Source of the DNA: Pegea sp. RAD2-039
Taxonomy: Eukaryota; Chordata; Thaliacea; Salpida; Salpidae
Assembly: GCA_034620365.1 (NCBI GenBank)
Contig: JAQGEQ010000071.1
Coordinates: 2,604,001 to 2,668,000 of the forward strand
Reading direction: 5' to 3'
DNA length: 64,000 nucleotides
The translations under genes and the position numbers were made by a program. Below, in pieces: positions 22,035 to 35,300 of this stretch (position 1 is the first letter of the stretch; the number at the start of each line of letters is the position of its first letter). The notes below the pieces were generated by a model. That model saw only the letters and a list, made by a program, of their open reading frames with translations, was not told the origin of the DNA and did not search any database.

Positions 22035-24869
22035 TTAGTAATACGATTTTCTAGAAATTGTAGCATTTTTTTTAGCTAAATTTATCAGGTTATTTGGTAG
22101 AACTTCAAGTATATCATCCAATGAAACTACTTCATATGTATCTCCATTTAGTTGTTTCATTATTCCTGATCTAACAAGCAAATTAATAGCATCAATAGAA
22201 TCTACAGATGAAATTACAGAAGTAGAACATTGGTTTTGAATCCATCTGTTTGCGGCTGCAATAATATCAGCTTTTTCCACAACACTACCTATTAAATAAT
22301 TAATTTCTTACAATAACTACATAGCAAATTTGCAACCGAAGATAGCGAACCATTTTTTGAAAGCACCAAAGCTGTTGTATACACCAAGGCAGATATTTTA
22401 GTTATTTCATCATGTTGTTTATTGATAACTTCGTTTAATAAACCAAGATTACTTGCATCACTCTTATTCAGGAGCATTGTTTTCCAATCGAGCTGACGTC
22501 TTGTAAACTGCTTACGATATGTGTCTTCAACCCTAAACAAATTTGTTATTGTAACTAAGGCTTCTTTCTTGCAAATTTGTAATAGTATCAGCGTTTGATC
22601 AAATTCAGCGTAAAGTAGAAGTACTTTTAAGAATATTAGTTGGGTTATAGACTTCGTAGTAAAACTCTTCTGTCAATAAAACTAGACTAAGCAGAGTTTG
22701 TTTCACTGATAAATAAATGTTCTACTACTAGCACAGCAAGTCATCTACGTTTTTTCAAATGAAGAGCGATTTGTTGAAATGAGAATTTGAAATAAGTTCA
22801 AATCTTGATTTAGTACAATATTACTGAAATTATTTTTGTGTCACAGGTTTGTTTGATTTAAAGGTCATCATATCTTTTTCTTGTTTATGACATTTACATC
22901 TAGTTGTGAACACTAAGATGAATTAAAAGCCTATGAGACAAGGACAAATCGAATTCTTTGATAGCTAAGGAAGCAATTTTAATGATAAAAAAATAATTTA
23001 GTAGAAGACATATTATTATGTAAATTTTTTGTATCAAATAAAAAAGATGATTTGATCAATCAACAACAGTTCAAATTACTTTAAATAATAAATTAAAGAT
23101 CGTACCTAAAAGTTTGCAGTAGAACCACAGCAAAAGACATCGGAAGGAAAAAGAAGCCAGCAGAGAAATCGGTAGAAAAAGTCCCGATGTTAAAGAAGAG
23201 TAAAACACCAGTAAAAGTTCTCCAAAGTAAAATCAAAAATCTTCGAAAAATTGGGAGCTGTACGCTGAAAAATTCATTTGATTTGTAGCTGATATGAAAG
23301 TTATTTAAATACTTTAAAAGGTATTGCGACTAACACCGCCTCAGGTAATAGGCTTTGAAATTGGTCTTCTGGTATGTTTTTAAACTGTCGAAGATTCAGA
23401 CGTCCAAGTAATTTGCAGTTACAAGCCCAGACTACTTTTTCGTAACTTGCTCTGTAAAATCAATATCGTTTTCACCAAGGCAAGAAATTTATAATTTAAC
23501 ATCATTAATTATTAATACCTCCTTCTTGGTTTAATTGTATTTTTCAATGGCTTATTGTCAAATGGCCAGTCCTGATCGACATCAATGTTTTTTCCATAAA
23601 CCCAAAATTTCAAATAATTATATGATTGAATATTTGTTTTCAGCTAATAAAAAATGAAAAAAAATATATTAATTACTTCTATTCATAATAAACTTTCATC
23701 TTATACCTGTATCTCGCTGTACTTTTTACATTTTTCTAAAATTGTTAACATTGTTGAGTGTGGAACCTCAATATACCCAGCTCCTTGTAAAATAAGAGAA
23801 AATCTTTCTAAAAACTCTTTTTCTATTACCTTCTCTTTTCCATTCTCTGTTAGATATTTTTTTCGTATAATATTGTTTACATCAGTTTGATCTGGATTGA
23901 TACTATTGAACATTTCTAAGACATCACAATTAATAGATGAGTTTTCTAGCAGGATAAATTTTTCTATCAATTCAGTCACAATCATGAACTTTTCAGTCAT
24001 TCCTTTAAACAAAAAAATGATACAAAACTGCAATATTAAAAAAACTGTTTTTCTTTTGAATAATTGATGACGATAAATTACCTTGGTGGGCGTTTTCAGG
24101 ACTTTTCATTTCTATAACTTCATTACACAGTTTTTTGAATAGTTCTGACTTTGAGATTTGAACTTTTGAATAAACAGCTGGGATAATTGCTTGCTTTGGA
24201 TAAAAATTAGAAAAAGTTGAGGATGTTTTGGACAATTTTTCGCTATAAAAAGTATTCTGTAAACAAAAAACAACAATACTAAGTCTACATAATTGATGGT
24301 TATGTTTAATCAATAAAACGAAGAAGTTAAAAATTATGAAAGTTTAAATCAAATATGTATTTGAGGGATTTTTCTTTTATTTGTTTGAAGTCATACTGTT
24401 TTGTGTTTGCTATAAGAGTTGCACAGTTTGTTATCTGTAGTCATGAATTAAATAAAAATAATGAACATATTTCATAGATTAATTTTTCAAAAAAAAAAAG
24501 GAATAATTTGAAAATGATTGAATTTCGGTTATTTAAATAATTAATTATGCAAAAAAAAAATAAAAATTCATAGCAAAAATAGATCTACTTTAATTTTAAT
24601 TGAACTAAATACTTATGGTGACAATAATAAGACTTACAAAAGATGATTTAATGAGTTAGATTGTAGCATAGAATAATTAAAATTAGGAATATGTCCAATA
24701 AATTTAGATTTATGAATAAAATAAATAAGCTCGCTTTAAAAAGAAATAAAACAATTTAAAACTTAATAGTGATTTATTTTAATGATAAACTTGTAGATAA
24801 ATCACTTTTGCTTACATTAGCTTGAAGGTTCAAACTTCTGATGTACAACTTTTTTTCCATAAACAACAT
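22035..24869 (-). CDS. TMEM143: TMEM143-type (DUF3754) membrane protein, probably mitochondrial
   Basis: Exons are 24816-24869, 24082-24256, 23707-24002, 23519-23643, 23313-23451, 23106-23257, 22312-22532 and 22035-22288, giving about 471 residues; human TMEM143 has a similar length. DUF3754 features seen in order are an early IIPAVYSKVQISKSELFKKL block, the LKFWVYGKNID segment, RASYEKVVWACNCK followed by LRQFKNIPEDQFQSLLPEA, and two adjacent hydrophobic segments (around ILLWRTFTGVLLFF and AGFFFLPMSFAVVLL). Then come the RKQFTRRQLDWKTML block and a C-terminal winged-helix-like VDSIDAINLLVRSGIMKQL with VVSLDDILEVL. The N terminus MLFMEKKLYIRSLNLQ is basic and amphipathic, fitting mitochondrial import, which is how the family is localised. 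Biochemical function is unknown. The start is the least certain part: an acceptor-like TTTTTACAG ends just before it. The exon 22312 donor and the 22288 acceptor were chosen to keep phase. Confidence 0.8.
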
Positions 24870-27000
24870 TTTGTGAACTGTAAAAAATCGATTTAAGGAA
24901 TGCATTGTAATTAAAATGTAAAAATTTCTTCTATATCTATGAAGTTAAAACAATATTTTTTTTGATCTGTTGTAATATTAAAAAAATCTTTAATAAGAAA
25001 TCATAATTTATAGTTGTAATAAAGTGGAAGCATATTAATAAGTTAAAAAAATTTGATTTTTATAACCAGAAATTAAGAACTTCAATATAACTTTACTTTC
25101 TATGATCGATATATCTTCAGCCACTAAAATTGCTAGAATTTTTTTTAATAAAAATGAATATTAAAAAAATAAATCTTATGCTATTTCTATTTCAAAATAT
25201 TCAATTTTATTTAAACAAAAATAAAACTTATTAATAGCTTCTGAATAACTTTTAGATTTGATAAAATTGAATTAAACCAGTTTTCATATATTATAATATT
25301 ATCTAATTAGGTGAATTACAATTAAAAAAAAATCAAACACCTTGAGACATAAATTTACATTATTATTTTGGATTATAAACAAAAATAAAATCACAACAAA
25401 TTAAATAAACTTAAATATCAAATGTTACCAAACAATATATGTCGGCAAAAAACACCATCCATTGAATAGTTTAATGTAATTTGCATATAATTAGATAAAA
25501 CGTTCCAGCAAAATAAATATTTGAGTTAGCAATATTAGCTTGTTGAGTGTTCTGAACTTTTAAAGATGTATTTAAATGAGATTTAAAATATTTATGTTCG
25601 GTATATGAATGCTCAGATGATGCGGTTTTTACAAATATAAAATTGCAATGATATTATAAAAACCAAATTGTCTACAGTTAAAAATCATGATAAGCTCTTT
25701 AATAACAATTATTTTGTATAAGCTATTTTTCAAAACAACTTCAAACCACTATGAGTTCAGGGAAATAAAAAAATTGCAAAAAGCTCAAGTATCTAAAATA
25801 ATTTAATAAGATCAAAAACTCAAACTTTTTGTTTTAATTAAAAACATATTTTACGAGCCGGCAATACATATATTCTATTTATGTAAAACATAATTTCGTA
25901 CTACAAATCAGTGAAGCAAAAAAAAATTTTATATAAATTTTAAACTTATCATAAAATCTAAAATGCTGGATTAAAACTAAAATATTATCTCTAATGAATT
26001 AAATTTTTCGTTATTAAACATTTTCATCTGCTAAAAATGCACTATTAAGTAACCAGAAAACTACTTTGTTATAATAATATATTTTGCAAAAACGTTACAA
26101 GATAAACTTATTTAAAGTAACAGCAACTTCTACTTAACAGTAAGACAGCGTTAAGCTGATAGAATAAACATTAAACACTTGAAAGCTAACTCAAATTTTT
26201 AGAATTTTACAATTAAACTTAAAAATGTTATGTAAAGAACGATTTTATATTTGTGACTTGAGTGCATCATCAAGCTTTTCTAAATTAATGAAACTAATTA
26301 TGTTTCTTATAAAGCACGCTATCAAGAAATAAACCTTTACTAGTTCTTAAATCTGCTAGTAGTTGTAATTAGAACTGCTTTTCTATCTTTTTAGATTTAT
26401 ATTTAAACAAAATTGTGATGTTAACTATTAGTTAACTTAAAAGACATTTTAAGCAAGTTGATAAGATTTAACTAAAGATCAATAAAAGGTTTAAAAATGA
26501 CGCATACAGAATAAGATAAATGGACAATTGTATCTAAAAAATAAACTGAATTAAAGCATGTTCTGTGGTTGAAAATTTATCCTGTAATAGTTTTAAATTA
26601 TGATGAAAGAATTAGAGCAATAAATATAGGTTTATGAGAGTTTTTAAAAAAGGATTTAGAAATATAGCTCAAGAAGATTTTAGGTACTGTAAGCATCAAC
26701 ATTTTTTACAGGTGAATTTATTTGCTTTTAATACCAGCTGTTTATAAGAATAGGTTACTAAAACAGTAAGTAATAAAAATATATTAATATCATTTTAAAT
26801 TATAGACAGATTAAACTAATATAAGCATCTAGAAATTCTTGTTAATCGATTTATTGTTTAATTGTTACGTCAAAATAAAATAACTTGTAAAGAGTATCTG
26901 TAAATTGTGCCATTAAATTACCCAGCAGAGTGTATGCAAACTATTCATATTAATTTTTTGAATTAACAATTATAACTCGAAACAAACTATGACCTATTAA
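24870..27000. other. Very AT-rich intergenic region
   Basis: About 2.1 kb with no exon-like patch, RNA gene or repeat that I can see on either strand. Confidence 0.6.
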
Positions 27001-28520
27001 ATGGAAGTTTTCCAACGGCTAGTAAAAGCTATTGCTAGTATCTTTCGGTGTGGAAAGCGTGAAGAAGACCAACGAAATGAAACATTAGATGATACGTCAA
27101 GTGACAAAAAACAATCAGGTACAAATATAAATGTTTAAGAAAAATATTACACTTTAAGTATTGCTATAATTAAATAGTATTTACATTTGCACAATCTTTG
27201 TTTTTAAGTGCTAAAAACTTTGGCGAAAGTCTCTGTTACAAAATCTCATTTAAGAACTGCCAGTCAAAATGATAAAGTTCAAGACATGATAGAGAACATG
27301 AAAAACATAAAAGTTATAGAAAATCAAGCCTCAAACTCGGTTGAAGCTGGCGATACAAGCTTATTAGACATGTTTGGATGTTACCAAACAAAAGTCAAAG
27401 ACATAATTACCTTGAGTGAAAATATATCATTAACATCAACAGAAACAAATTTGTCTAATGATTTAGACAAATTTGGAATAGTGAAAGACAAAAATTACTT
27501 TGGAGAATTTTGGAATAAAATACAACAGATAGAACGTTCTTTTAGTGAGAATTTATTAAATTTAGATGTCAACGACAACGAAAATAATAATCCATTTAGC
27601 AAAGAAAAAGAACCAGCTGATGACAACGATATTCAGGTGAAAGTTGATGCTATTAATTTTGTTGTATTTTGAATTATTAATAAGTATTAAAAATAATAAG
27701 GTCAGTACAAGAACTTGTGAATAATTCACTTCACTAAATAACAAATTTGCTTGCCTGAAAGTTAGAAAAATGTTATTTATTGATAAATATATAAAATCTC
27801 CTAGTCTTGATTATTGATAAATTTGAGCTGATTTTTTAACTTAAAAAAATGAATTCATTAATAGATATTCCAGTTTTTCCTACAAGTTTCTAAGACTCTT
27901 ATTGTATTTACTTTCATGAAAACTTTATCTTTTTTAGCTTGTATATTATTAAAGCATTTTACTTATCCTAGAATAGTTCTCCGAAAAAGAAAAAAGTTCA
28001 ATTATTCCCACGCTAGAAGGCTTAAAATCATCAATTAGAAGAAACTCAACAGAAGCCAAAACATCGTTGATAAAAGCGAAGTATATAAATCAAATTCTAA
28101 AGACTGTTGCCAACGTTACTATTTCTATATTCTAGAAAAAACGTCAAAATTTTGCTTAATCGACGAGTTCGCTGGCATCATGATGTGATGATGAAAGAAA
28201 AAAACGATCAAGAACGAAAATATGATTCGTCAGCAAAAAACAAGAAACTACCAAGAGTAGAAGAAGAAGAAGAAGATGAAAACTCTGATAGTAATAGTTC
28301 TGATTCTATTGAGGTTGATAATAAGAAGTCACAGAGGTCAGCGAGTCGCAGAGGAAGTAGCAGAAAAAGAGGGGGAGGAAGAGGTGTTAAAAGTAGAGCA
28401 AGAAGCCCAAATAGAGGGCGAGGGAGAGGTAAAGTTAGAGGTAGGGGTAGGGGCAGGGGCAGGGGCAGGGGTAGGGGTAGGGGTAAACGAAGAAGCCAAA
28501 GTAGGTCGAGAAAAAGATAA
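27001..28520 (+). CDS. Arg/Gly-rich nuclear-type protein, unrecognised
   Basis: Four exons, 27001-27118, 27209-27636, 27977-28080 and 28136-28520, join in phase to give 344 residues. The protein starts with an amphipathic MEVFQRLVKAIASIF and continues with an uncharacterised Asn/Glu-rich middle. An acidic run follows (EEEEEDENSDSNSSDS), then a long Arg-rich tail with about ten GR/RG dipeptides and a final SQSRSRKR. RG/RGG tails typically bind RNA or are methylated by arginine methyltransferases; that role is inferred from composition only. Intron 2 has two acceptors five bases apart. The upstream one (exon from 27972) gives a short tail SSPKKKKVQLFPR and stop at 28014, the downstream one the RG form. 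I recognise no orthologue. Confidence 0.7.
28416..28488 (+). repeat. G-rich coding repeat (GGGGTA/GGGGCA), G-quadruplex candidate
   Basis: About eight runs of four Gs separated by TA or CA lie on the coding strand and encode the (GR)n tail. Four or more G4 runs with two-base loops satisfy the usual G-quadruplex pattern in DNA and in the mRNA. This is an extreme composition for such an AT-rich region. Confidence 0.85.
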
Positions 28521-29358
28521 AAGTGATAATTGGTGACAGTTTTGGGCAAAGAATTCAAAATCAAGTTAAAGTAATGAATAATTGATATGTCGTTTTGGTG
28601 GCTTTTAGTCATCATTGCTTATAAATGCATTAAAGTCAAATATGATCAAATATAAATTGTTTGTTGTTTTATAGTTTTTCTGTAAATTTTTTGTTAATCT
28701 GTTACAATGAAAGCTGTTTTCACTGAACTTAAAAGAAGTTTCAGTTCACTGTGAAGTTGGTTACAGCCTTGCAGAACGTTTACTAAAACGTTCATAGAAT
28801 TTGTAGAAGTGTCTTAGTCGATGTCTTCACAAGTAATTATATTGTTTAGTTGTCAACCTATGTTTGTTAATTAATAATTATAAATTAAACATGTGACTAA
28901 TTTTCATTCAATTTAGAATTCTTTTTTCTTGATTAGATAGCAAAAAAATATTATATTTTGTTAATCTTCTGTAATTAAAATTAAAATCATAAATTCAACT
29001 TTCCATGTTTGTTTATTTGCTGTTTTTTTATTTAACGCTGACTTCTTTTAGTTATGTTTTTTATTAAACACAAAACCTTTTAGAATTTTAAGTTTTCATT
29101 TATTTTATTCATAAAGGGTCCATGTTGACATGTATTCTTTGCTTTTATTGCAAGCTTTAAATAAATACAAAATTCAAGATGATTGTTAAGTCGTCCTTTC
29201 CCTAAAAATATATGAAAAAAATAAAGATGACTAAAAAACTACCATATAAATCAAAAATTTGTTGAGTTGTAAAAAAAGGTTTTACAAAGCTTTCTACTTG
29301 ACTTTTAAACTGGTAGAACAATTGTTTGAATTTATAATTAAAAAAAAAACATGGCCAA
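28521..29358. other. Intergenic between convergent genes
   Basis: AT-rich spacer holding the 3' flanks of the RG-protein gene (+) and the multi-exon gene (-). No further gene is seen. Confidence 0.6.
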
Positions 29359-32300
29359 CTACGTTTCTGCTATTGCAAATAGCTCATCAGTTTTTCCTTC
29401 TATGCTCGACATGCTTGATTCGCTTGATTCACTTTGCCTGAAAATATTTAGCAGCTCTTAACTATTTCTAAGAAACAACTTTTTTCAAACCCATCTTAGC
29501 TTAGATAGTAAAGCATTAGCAAAAAAACAAAATTAAAACAAAAAGTAAATTTATAATTGGGTTTTTGAATAATTGTTTAACCTTTCTCGGATATTTACTT
29601 CTTTCGGCAGTTTTATCTGGTTTTCTTTTGAATTTCTAATACATAAATTCTTAGTTTGTAAAAAATCAGCTTTATTTTAGAGTTTATAAATATGTACTTT
29701 TTAAATTAAGTAAATCAAAATGGTTACTTACATATTATTTTTTTCTTTAGTATTAGCTTCATTTCTAATCAATTAAAAAACAATTTATCATGCTTTTCTA
29801 AATTCTTAATTTACAAAATTAACTTATTGAGTTATCAAACTACTTCAACTTTTTGAAGAAAAATTTGAAAATCAGAAATAGAAAATAAAGAACTAACAAA
29901 TTAGCTAACAGACTACCTTTGTAAGAATGTTCTGAAAAAATAAAATTAGTTCAATCATTTGTTTAACTCGGTTAAAGAATAATTACTTAAATAAGAAATC
30001 GAAGTCTGTAAATGATTTTCTTTCTTGTGGACCTGCAGTGGATGATTGACTAAAAAATTCTACACTTAATATCAAAAAATACAAAAATTAAAATAAAAAA
30101 AATCACTTACTCAGAATTATCTGTTGGAAAATATTTTGTTCTGAAAAAGATTAATTAGTTTAAGCTTTTTATCTACTATATTAGAAGACATATTAACAAA
30201 TAGTTTGATAATTAAAAATAAGTATCCAAAATCAATGGCAAGATAAGCAATCTCTTTAGATTTTGAATCTTATTTATAAAGAAAATCTTTTAAAACTAAC
30301 AGTTACTTTCAAATAAGTTTTTGTTTCAATTACGATATAACTTTTTTAATGATGTTAAATTTGAAAGTTTGTTTTGATTTTATTCATCAATAATAAGCAG
30401 ATTAAACTCAAATAAAATCATTTTTTATAGATTTAATAAATCTAATAATGTCACTTACTTCAACCAATGTAGAGATTTTGAATTTCTGTAAATATTTTAC
30501 ATACATTAGTTATTCATATATTATTAGCAATATTATTTGCTAAAATTATTTATCTAAAAGAACTTAAAACCTCAAAATTTTAAAAGATAATTCATCTTGA
30601 TTACTATCTTTATCTTTAACTTCCTTTTTTTCACTTTTTACTCTGCATTAAAAATTAAACAAATTCGTCAACTAATTCTAAGCTCTAAAATAGAAAACCC
30701 AAGTATCTTTTTTAAAACTGAAATGTTAAATCTAATTATTAATATCATTCTTATTAAAAATATAATAAGAGCTTATCTATACAAAGAGACAAGTTTAAAT
30801 TTAACAGACAAGCGGAACAATTTAAAAGTTAGATATTAAAAGCTTTTTATAATGAAACAGGCAACATAAAAACACAAAGTATTAATTTTGAAAACAGACT
30901 ACTTTCTATTTACTAAATTACTTCATTCGATTTTTGATAAAAGCTTCAAACGATTTAATTTTTAAGTAGACCTTTTTTATATGACAGAAAGCAACAAGGA
31001 CAAAAATTATTGCTTAATAAAACATTTTATCAAGTTAGTAAAACATATTTTATTTCATAACCTTTGTTAGTCATCTGTTTGTTTTAGTGTAATATAAAAA
31101 TGATAAATAAAAGTAGTTTAGTTATAATTGAAATAGAGTAGCAAAATAAAGTTAGTAAAATTGCAAGGATAGTTTATGACATTTTGAATTGAAAAACTGG
31201 GTTCACAAATTTGTATGCGGAATAAAAAGGTATTGTTTAAATCAAAGGCTTTGCAGTTTAATAATTTGTTTAAGTGAATAATAAAGGTCGAATGAGTAAA
31301 TTTACATAACAAAATAAATTTGGACAGTTTAAGACACTTTTCGACTGAAACTATTTATTTGATAGATTTACTTTAGATGAAAATTAAACCAAAAGTATCA
31401 GTTGAATATCATTACAGAAATTATTCGTCAAGAAAAAAACTTTAGACATTAAAATCTATAACTATACAAAGATGCATAATATAAAGTTCTGTGTCGAATA
31501 ATTCCTAACTCACATTCTTCTGAAAAGTCTGAAAAAGATATTTTTATTTAGTTTATAAATATGAATTAGTGTAATCTCTTTGTAGAACATAAAAGATTAA
31601 TGAAAAAGCTAGCTCGATTGATTAAGAAACTTCATATGGAAATACTTTTAATTAATCGAATAACAAAACTAATTAAGAAATCGTGTCTTAAAAACATAAT
31701 CTTTTATCAGTAGTCGGTTGATCAAAGAGTTAATATGAGAAGCAGCTACAAATACTACAGTTAAAGATATACCTACTCAGGTAAATTCGCAGCTGCGGCT
31801 TGTAAGTGACTTTTTGATTTTATGTCTGATGTACTTCTTAACAAAATTCACAAATGTTTTAAACAAGACAACGAGAACAAATACACGCAACAAACAAAGA
31901 GAGTTCAAACTTACTCCGATCTATTTGAAGAGTAAGATGATCTAAAATGATTATTTACAGTTTTATAAGATATTATACAAAAAAAACTTTACTTTGAAAG
32001 TTTATTTGAAGCAGATGAAACTTCTTCATCTTCATCTTCTTTTTTATGGTCACTAGATCCATTTTTTGAATATCTATACATACAGAAGTATATTAAGATC
32101 ATTATTAAAGCTACACAAAAGTACTTGAGAAGTTATTGATGAATTTTATCACTAATTATTTTAACTATACTAACGTAGGGACCTATTAAAAAAATAAAGT
32201 AGAAAATATATGCTGTAATTAATTAAACTGTGTTCCTCATCAAACCATGAAATATTTTAAAAAGAAATTCGTCAATTATTAAAATAATTTGAAAATCAAT

Positions 32301-35300
32301 AAACCCTAAATAGTTTATTTTATTTATCAACTGAAAAATGTTTAGTTTTTTTTACAATACTTGTTACAAACTTTGAAACAAATTATCAATAGCTTTCTTT
32401 ACAAGATTTTTTTCTTTATGGTTTACTTGTAGCTATAAATAATGTTTTATATAAAATTGAAATTTAGCTTACTTTTTCTTGAGAACTCTAAAAAAAAATA
32501 ATTTAAGTCACAAAATTTCTATAGCATGTAAAGAAAGAAAACTTTTAAAATATTTTAATTATTAAAGCCCAATGATATAAAAGATATGAAATAGGATAGA
32601 ATAAAATTTATCATAACTCCTTTGATATTTAAAAAATATTATTTTCAATTGAGCATTAAAAACGAATATTATCTATAAACCTATTAAACATAAAATAGTT
32701 GCTAGAAAATAGTTTTTAACAAGTCTGAGTTTATCAAATAAAACGCTATAATTTCATAAAAAAGCATGACATAAAAATGACTTACTTTTTTTTGAAAAAT
32801 CTGAAAAACATTAATTTCAAAAATATCTATTTCAGATAAGATAAGATCAAAGTTACAAATTTTATGAAATATTTACCCAGATAAAGATCTAGCCGTAGTA
32901 TGCAAATAACTCTCAGATTTTTTGTTTGATGTACTTCTAAACAAAATTATCAAATATTTAAAACAAGAGAAGAAAAAACAAAAAACTTCCCAGACTTACT
33001 CTGATATATAAGAAGATTTTGAAGATCTAAAATATAGAGTATAGCTTAGTATCTTATTGTTAGAAACTTTTTAAAGACACTTCTTACTTCAATGGCTTGC
33101 TGGTAACAGGTGAAATTTCTTCTTCGTCATCATCTTCTTCATCATCACTAGAATCACTTTTTAAACTTCTGAATCAACAGATTTATATTAATATCTAGAT
33201 CATTATTTTAGTAACAAATAAGTTGTTGGTGTAATATACGATAGTAATATGGTTACCGCATTTCCTTAAAAAACATTTCAGTTTTTTAATTTCGATTTGT
33301 AATTACAAAAAGTTTTAATATCTAAGTAAGATTTAACTTACCTTTTTTTGAAAAACCTAGAAAGAAAAATATTCTAAATTAATATTTTTCCCATTGCAAG
33401 TAATAATGAAACAGATAAAAAAGAAAGAGTACTTACCCAAAAATTGATTTAGACTTAGGTTGTTGACCAGCTTTTGATACAACATCTGAAGTACTTTAAA
33501 ATTGAATATTTTAAACAGCTTATACTCAAATATGGAATTGAAATATAAAATAATAAAACTTACTTCAAAACTGCAGCAGATTTTGAATTACTGTAAATTA
33601 TTTATTTCAATTAAAATGATGATAGCAATTCATCGGAATCAAATATCTATACATTAAAATTTACCTAGCCATAGCCAAAGGCTTTTTCTTATTAGTTTTA
33701 TCTTCATCTGTTTTCTTGATGTCCTCATTTTTATTTAGTTTTTCATTTCTTAAAAAAAATGCAACAAAGATAATTTTGGATTATATTTCAGTTTAATTTT
33801 TATTATAAATAATATTAAGTTGTAGATTTTTCGAATCTCGTATAAGAGTTTCAAATTTAATTCTATATCATTTAATAGTTTATAAGACACTTTTGTTTAA
33901 GAAAATGTTTATACTTTGAACTTGTGTTGACACCAATAAGGCTCTTGTTATTATCTTTGTCTTCAACTTTTTTTTCATCTTCACCTTCTTCACTATCCAC
34001 TGTGGGATTTTTTCTTTAATGAAATAAATCAATAAGAAGAATTAAATCTAATTTAAGTGATTCTTCTGCATTTTATTAATTTTCCAAAAGTTCACTAATT
34101 TCTAGCAAACAAGCGGGTTTGAAATAAAGTTGATTATATTTAACAATTTGAAATTATTATCGTCACTTAACATTGCTTATATTGAAACTCGAATATTAAT
34201 TTTGAATTAATTTATAACAAAATTATGATAATAAAAAAGTAATATCTAGCTTACTGTTTCTTGAAAAATCTATAAAACAAAATTGTTTAAATCATTAGCT
34301 TTGTATTGTCTGATAAAAATTGGATATAAAAGTGTTCCCAAAATTATTTACCCAACTATTGATTTGAATTTTGATTGATGGGAAACTTTAGATTTATCAT
34401 CTGATGCACTTTAAAAATAAATAGTTTTTTTTTTCGAGTTGAAATCATTTAAATTTAAAGAACTAAAACGTACTTCAAGGACTCAGCCGATTTTGTTTTT
34501 CTGTAAATTAATAGAATTACTTATTAATTTGATTTAATCATTTCCTAGACAATAGTTTTATCTTTAATATCTAAACTTATAACTTAATTTCTGAAAATTA
34601 GTATATAAAGTAAATAGAAGATACTTATTGACTAAAAGTAATTTTATTGTTTATTCTTTTCATTAAACGATAGAAATTGTTAAAGTAAAAGAACCAAATT
34701 GGTAAATTGAATTCTATTTAAGTAGTTTTCAACAGTTTTTTGCTTTTTGATTATTTATTATTTGTAAAGTTTAACTTAATAGCTGTAAAGATTTTATCAA
34801 ATACCAAAGCTTCATTTATCTATAAAAAATTTTTACTTGAAAGTCTTTTTAGAAGAAACAGATCTTCCATTAATGTTTTTGTCCTCATCATCATCATCTT
34901 TATTATTTGTTGTTTTTTTTCTTTGTTAAAACAACAAAAATGGTTAAAACAGATCAAAATTAAAATTAAACGATAATAATTCATTGCATATAATTATTTT
35001 TGTAATAAAACTTAGAGTTAACTAACTAGAAAAAGTAAATTTGACTTTAAATAGAATAGTATTTTAAATATTTCTATAAACTTCGTAGTAAGATCATAAG
35101 TTTAAAAAAAGCTTTGATCTAGATGCCTGCTTTATGAACTTTTCAATAAAAAATTTTTGTCTTACAAAAGATAGCTAGTTACCTATTTTTCAAAAATCTG
35201 AAAAAGAAATACAGTTTAATACATAGAATTTATATTTGTAAATAAGAGGTAGATAAAATTGCAAGAACTCCGTACCCAAATATCGATTGAGTTTTGGATT

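Noticed and set aside
28208-28615. Minus-strand open frame rich in Leu/Pro opposite the RG tail
   Set aside because: Shadow of the repetitive Arg/Gly coding repeat; no splice or start context.
33240-33275. An 8-nt exon (GAAATGCG) between AG and GT in the micro-exon gene
   Set aside because: Its length is not a multiple of three and would break the otherwise uniform phase-2 chain.
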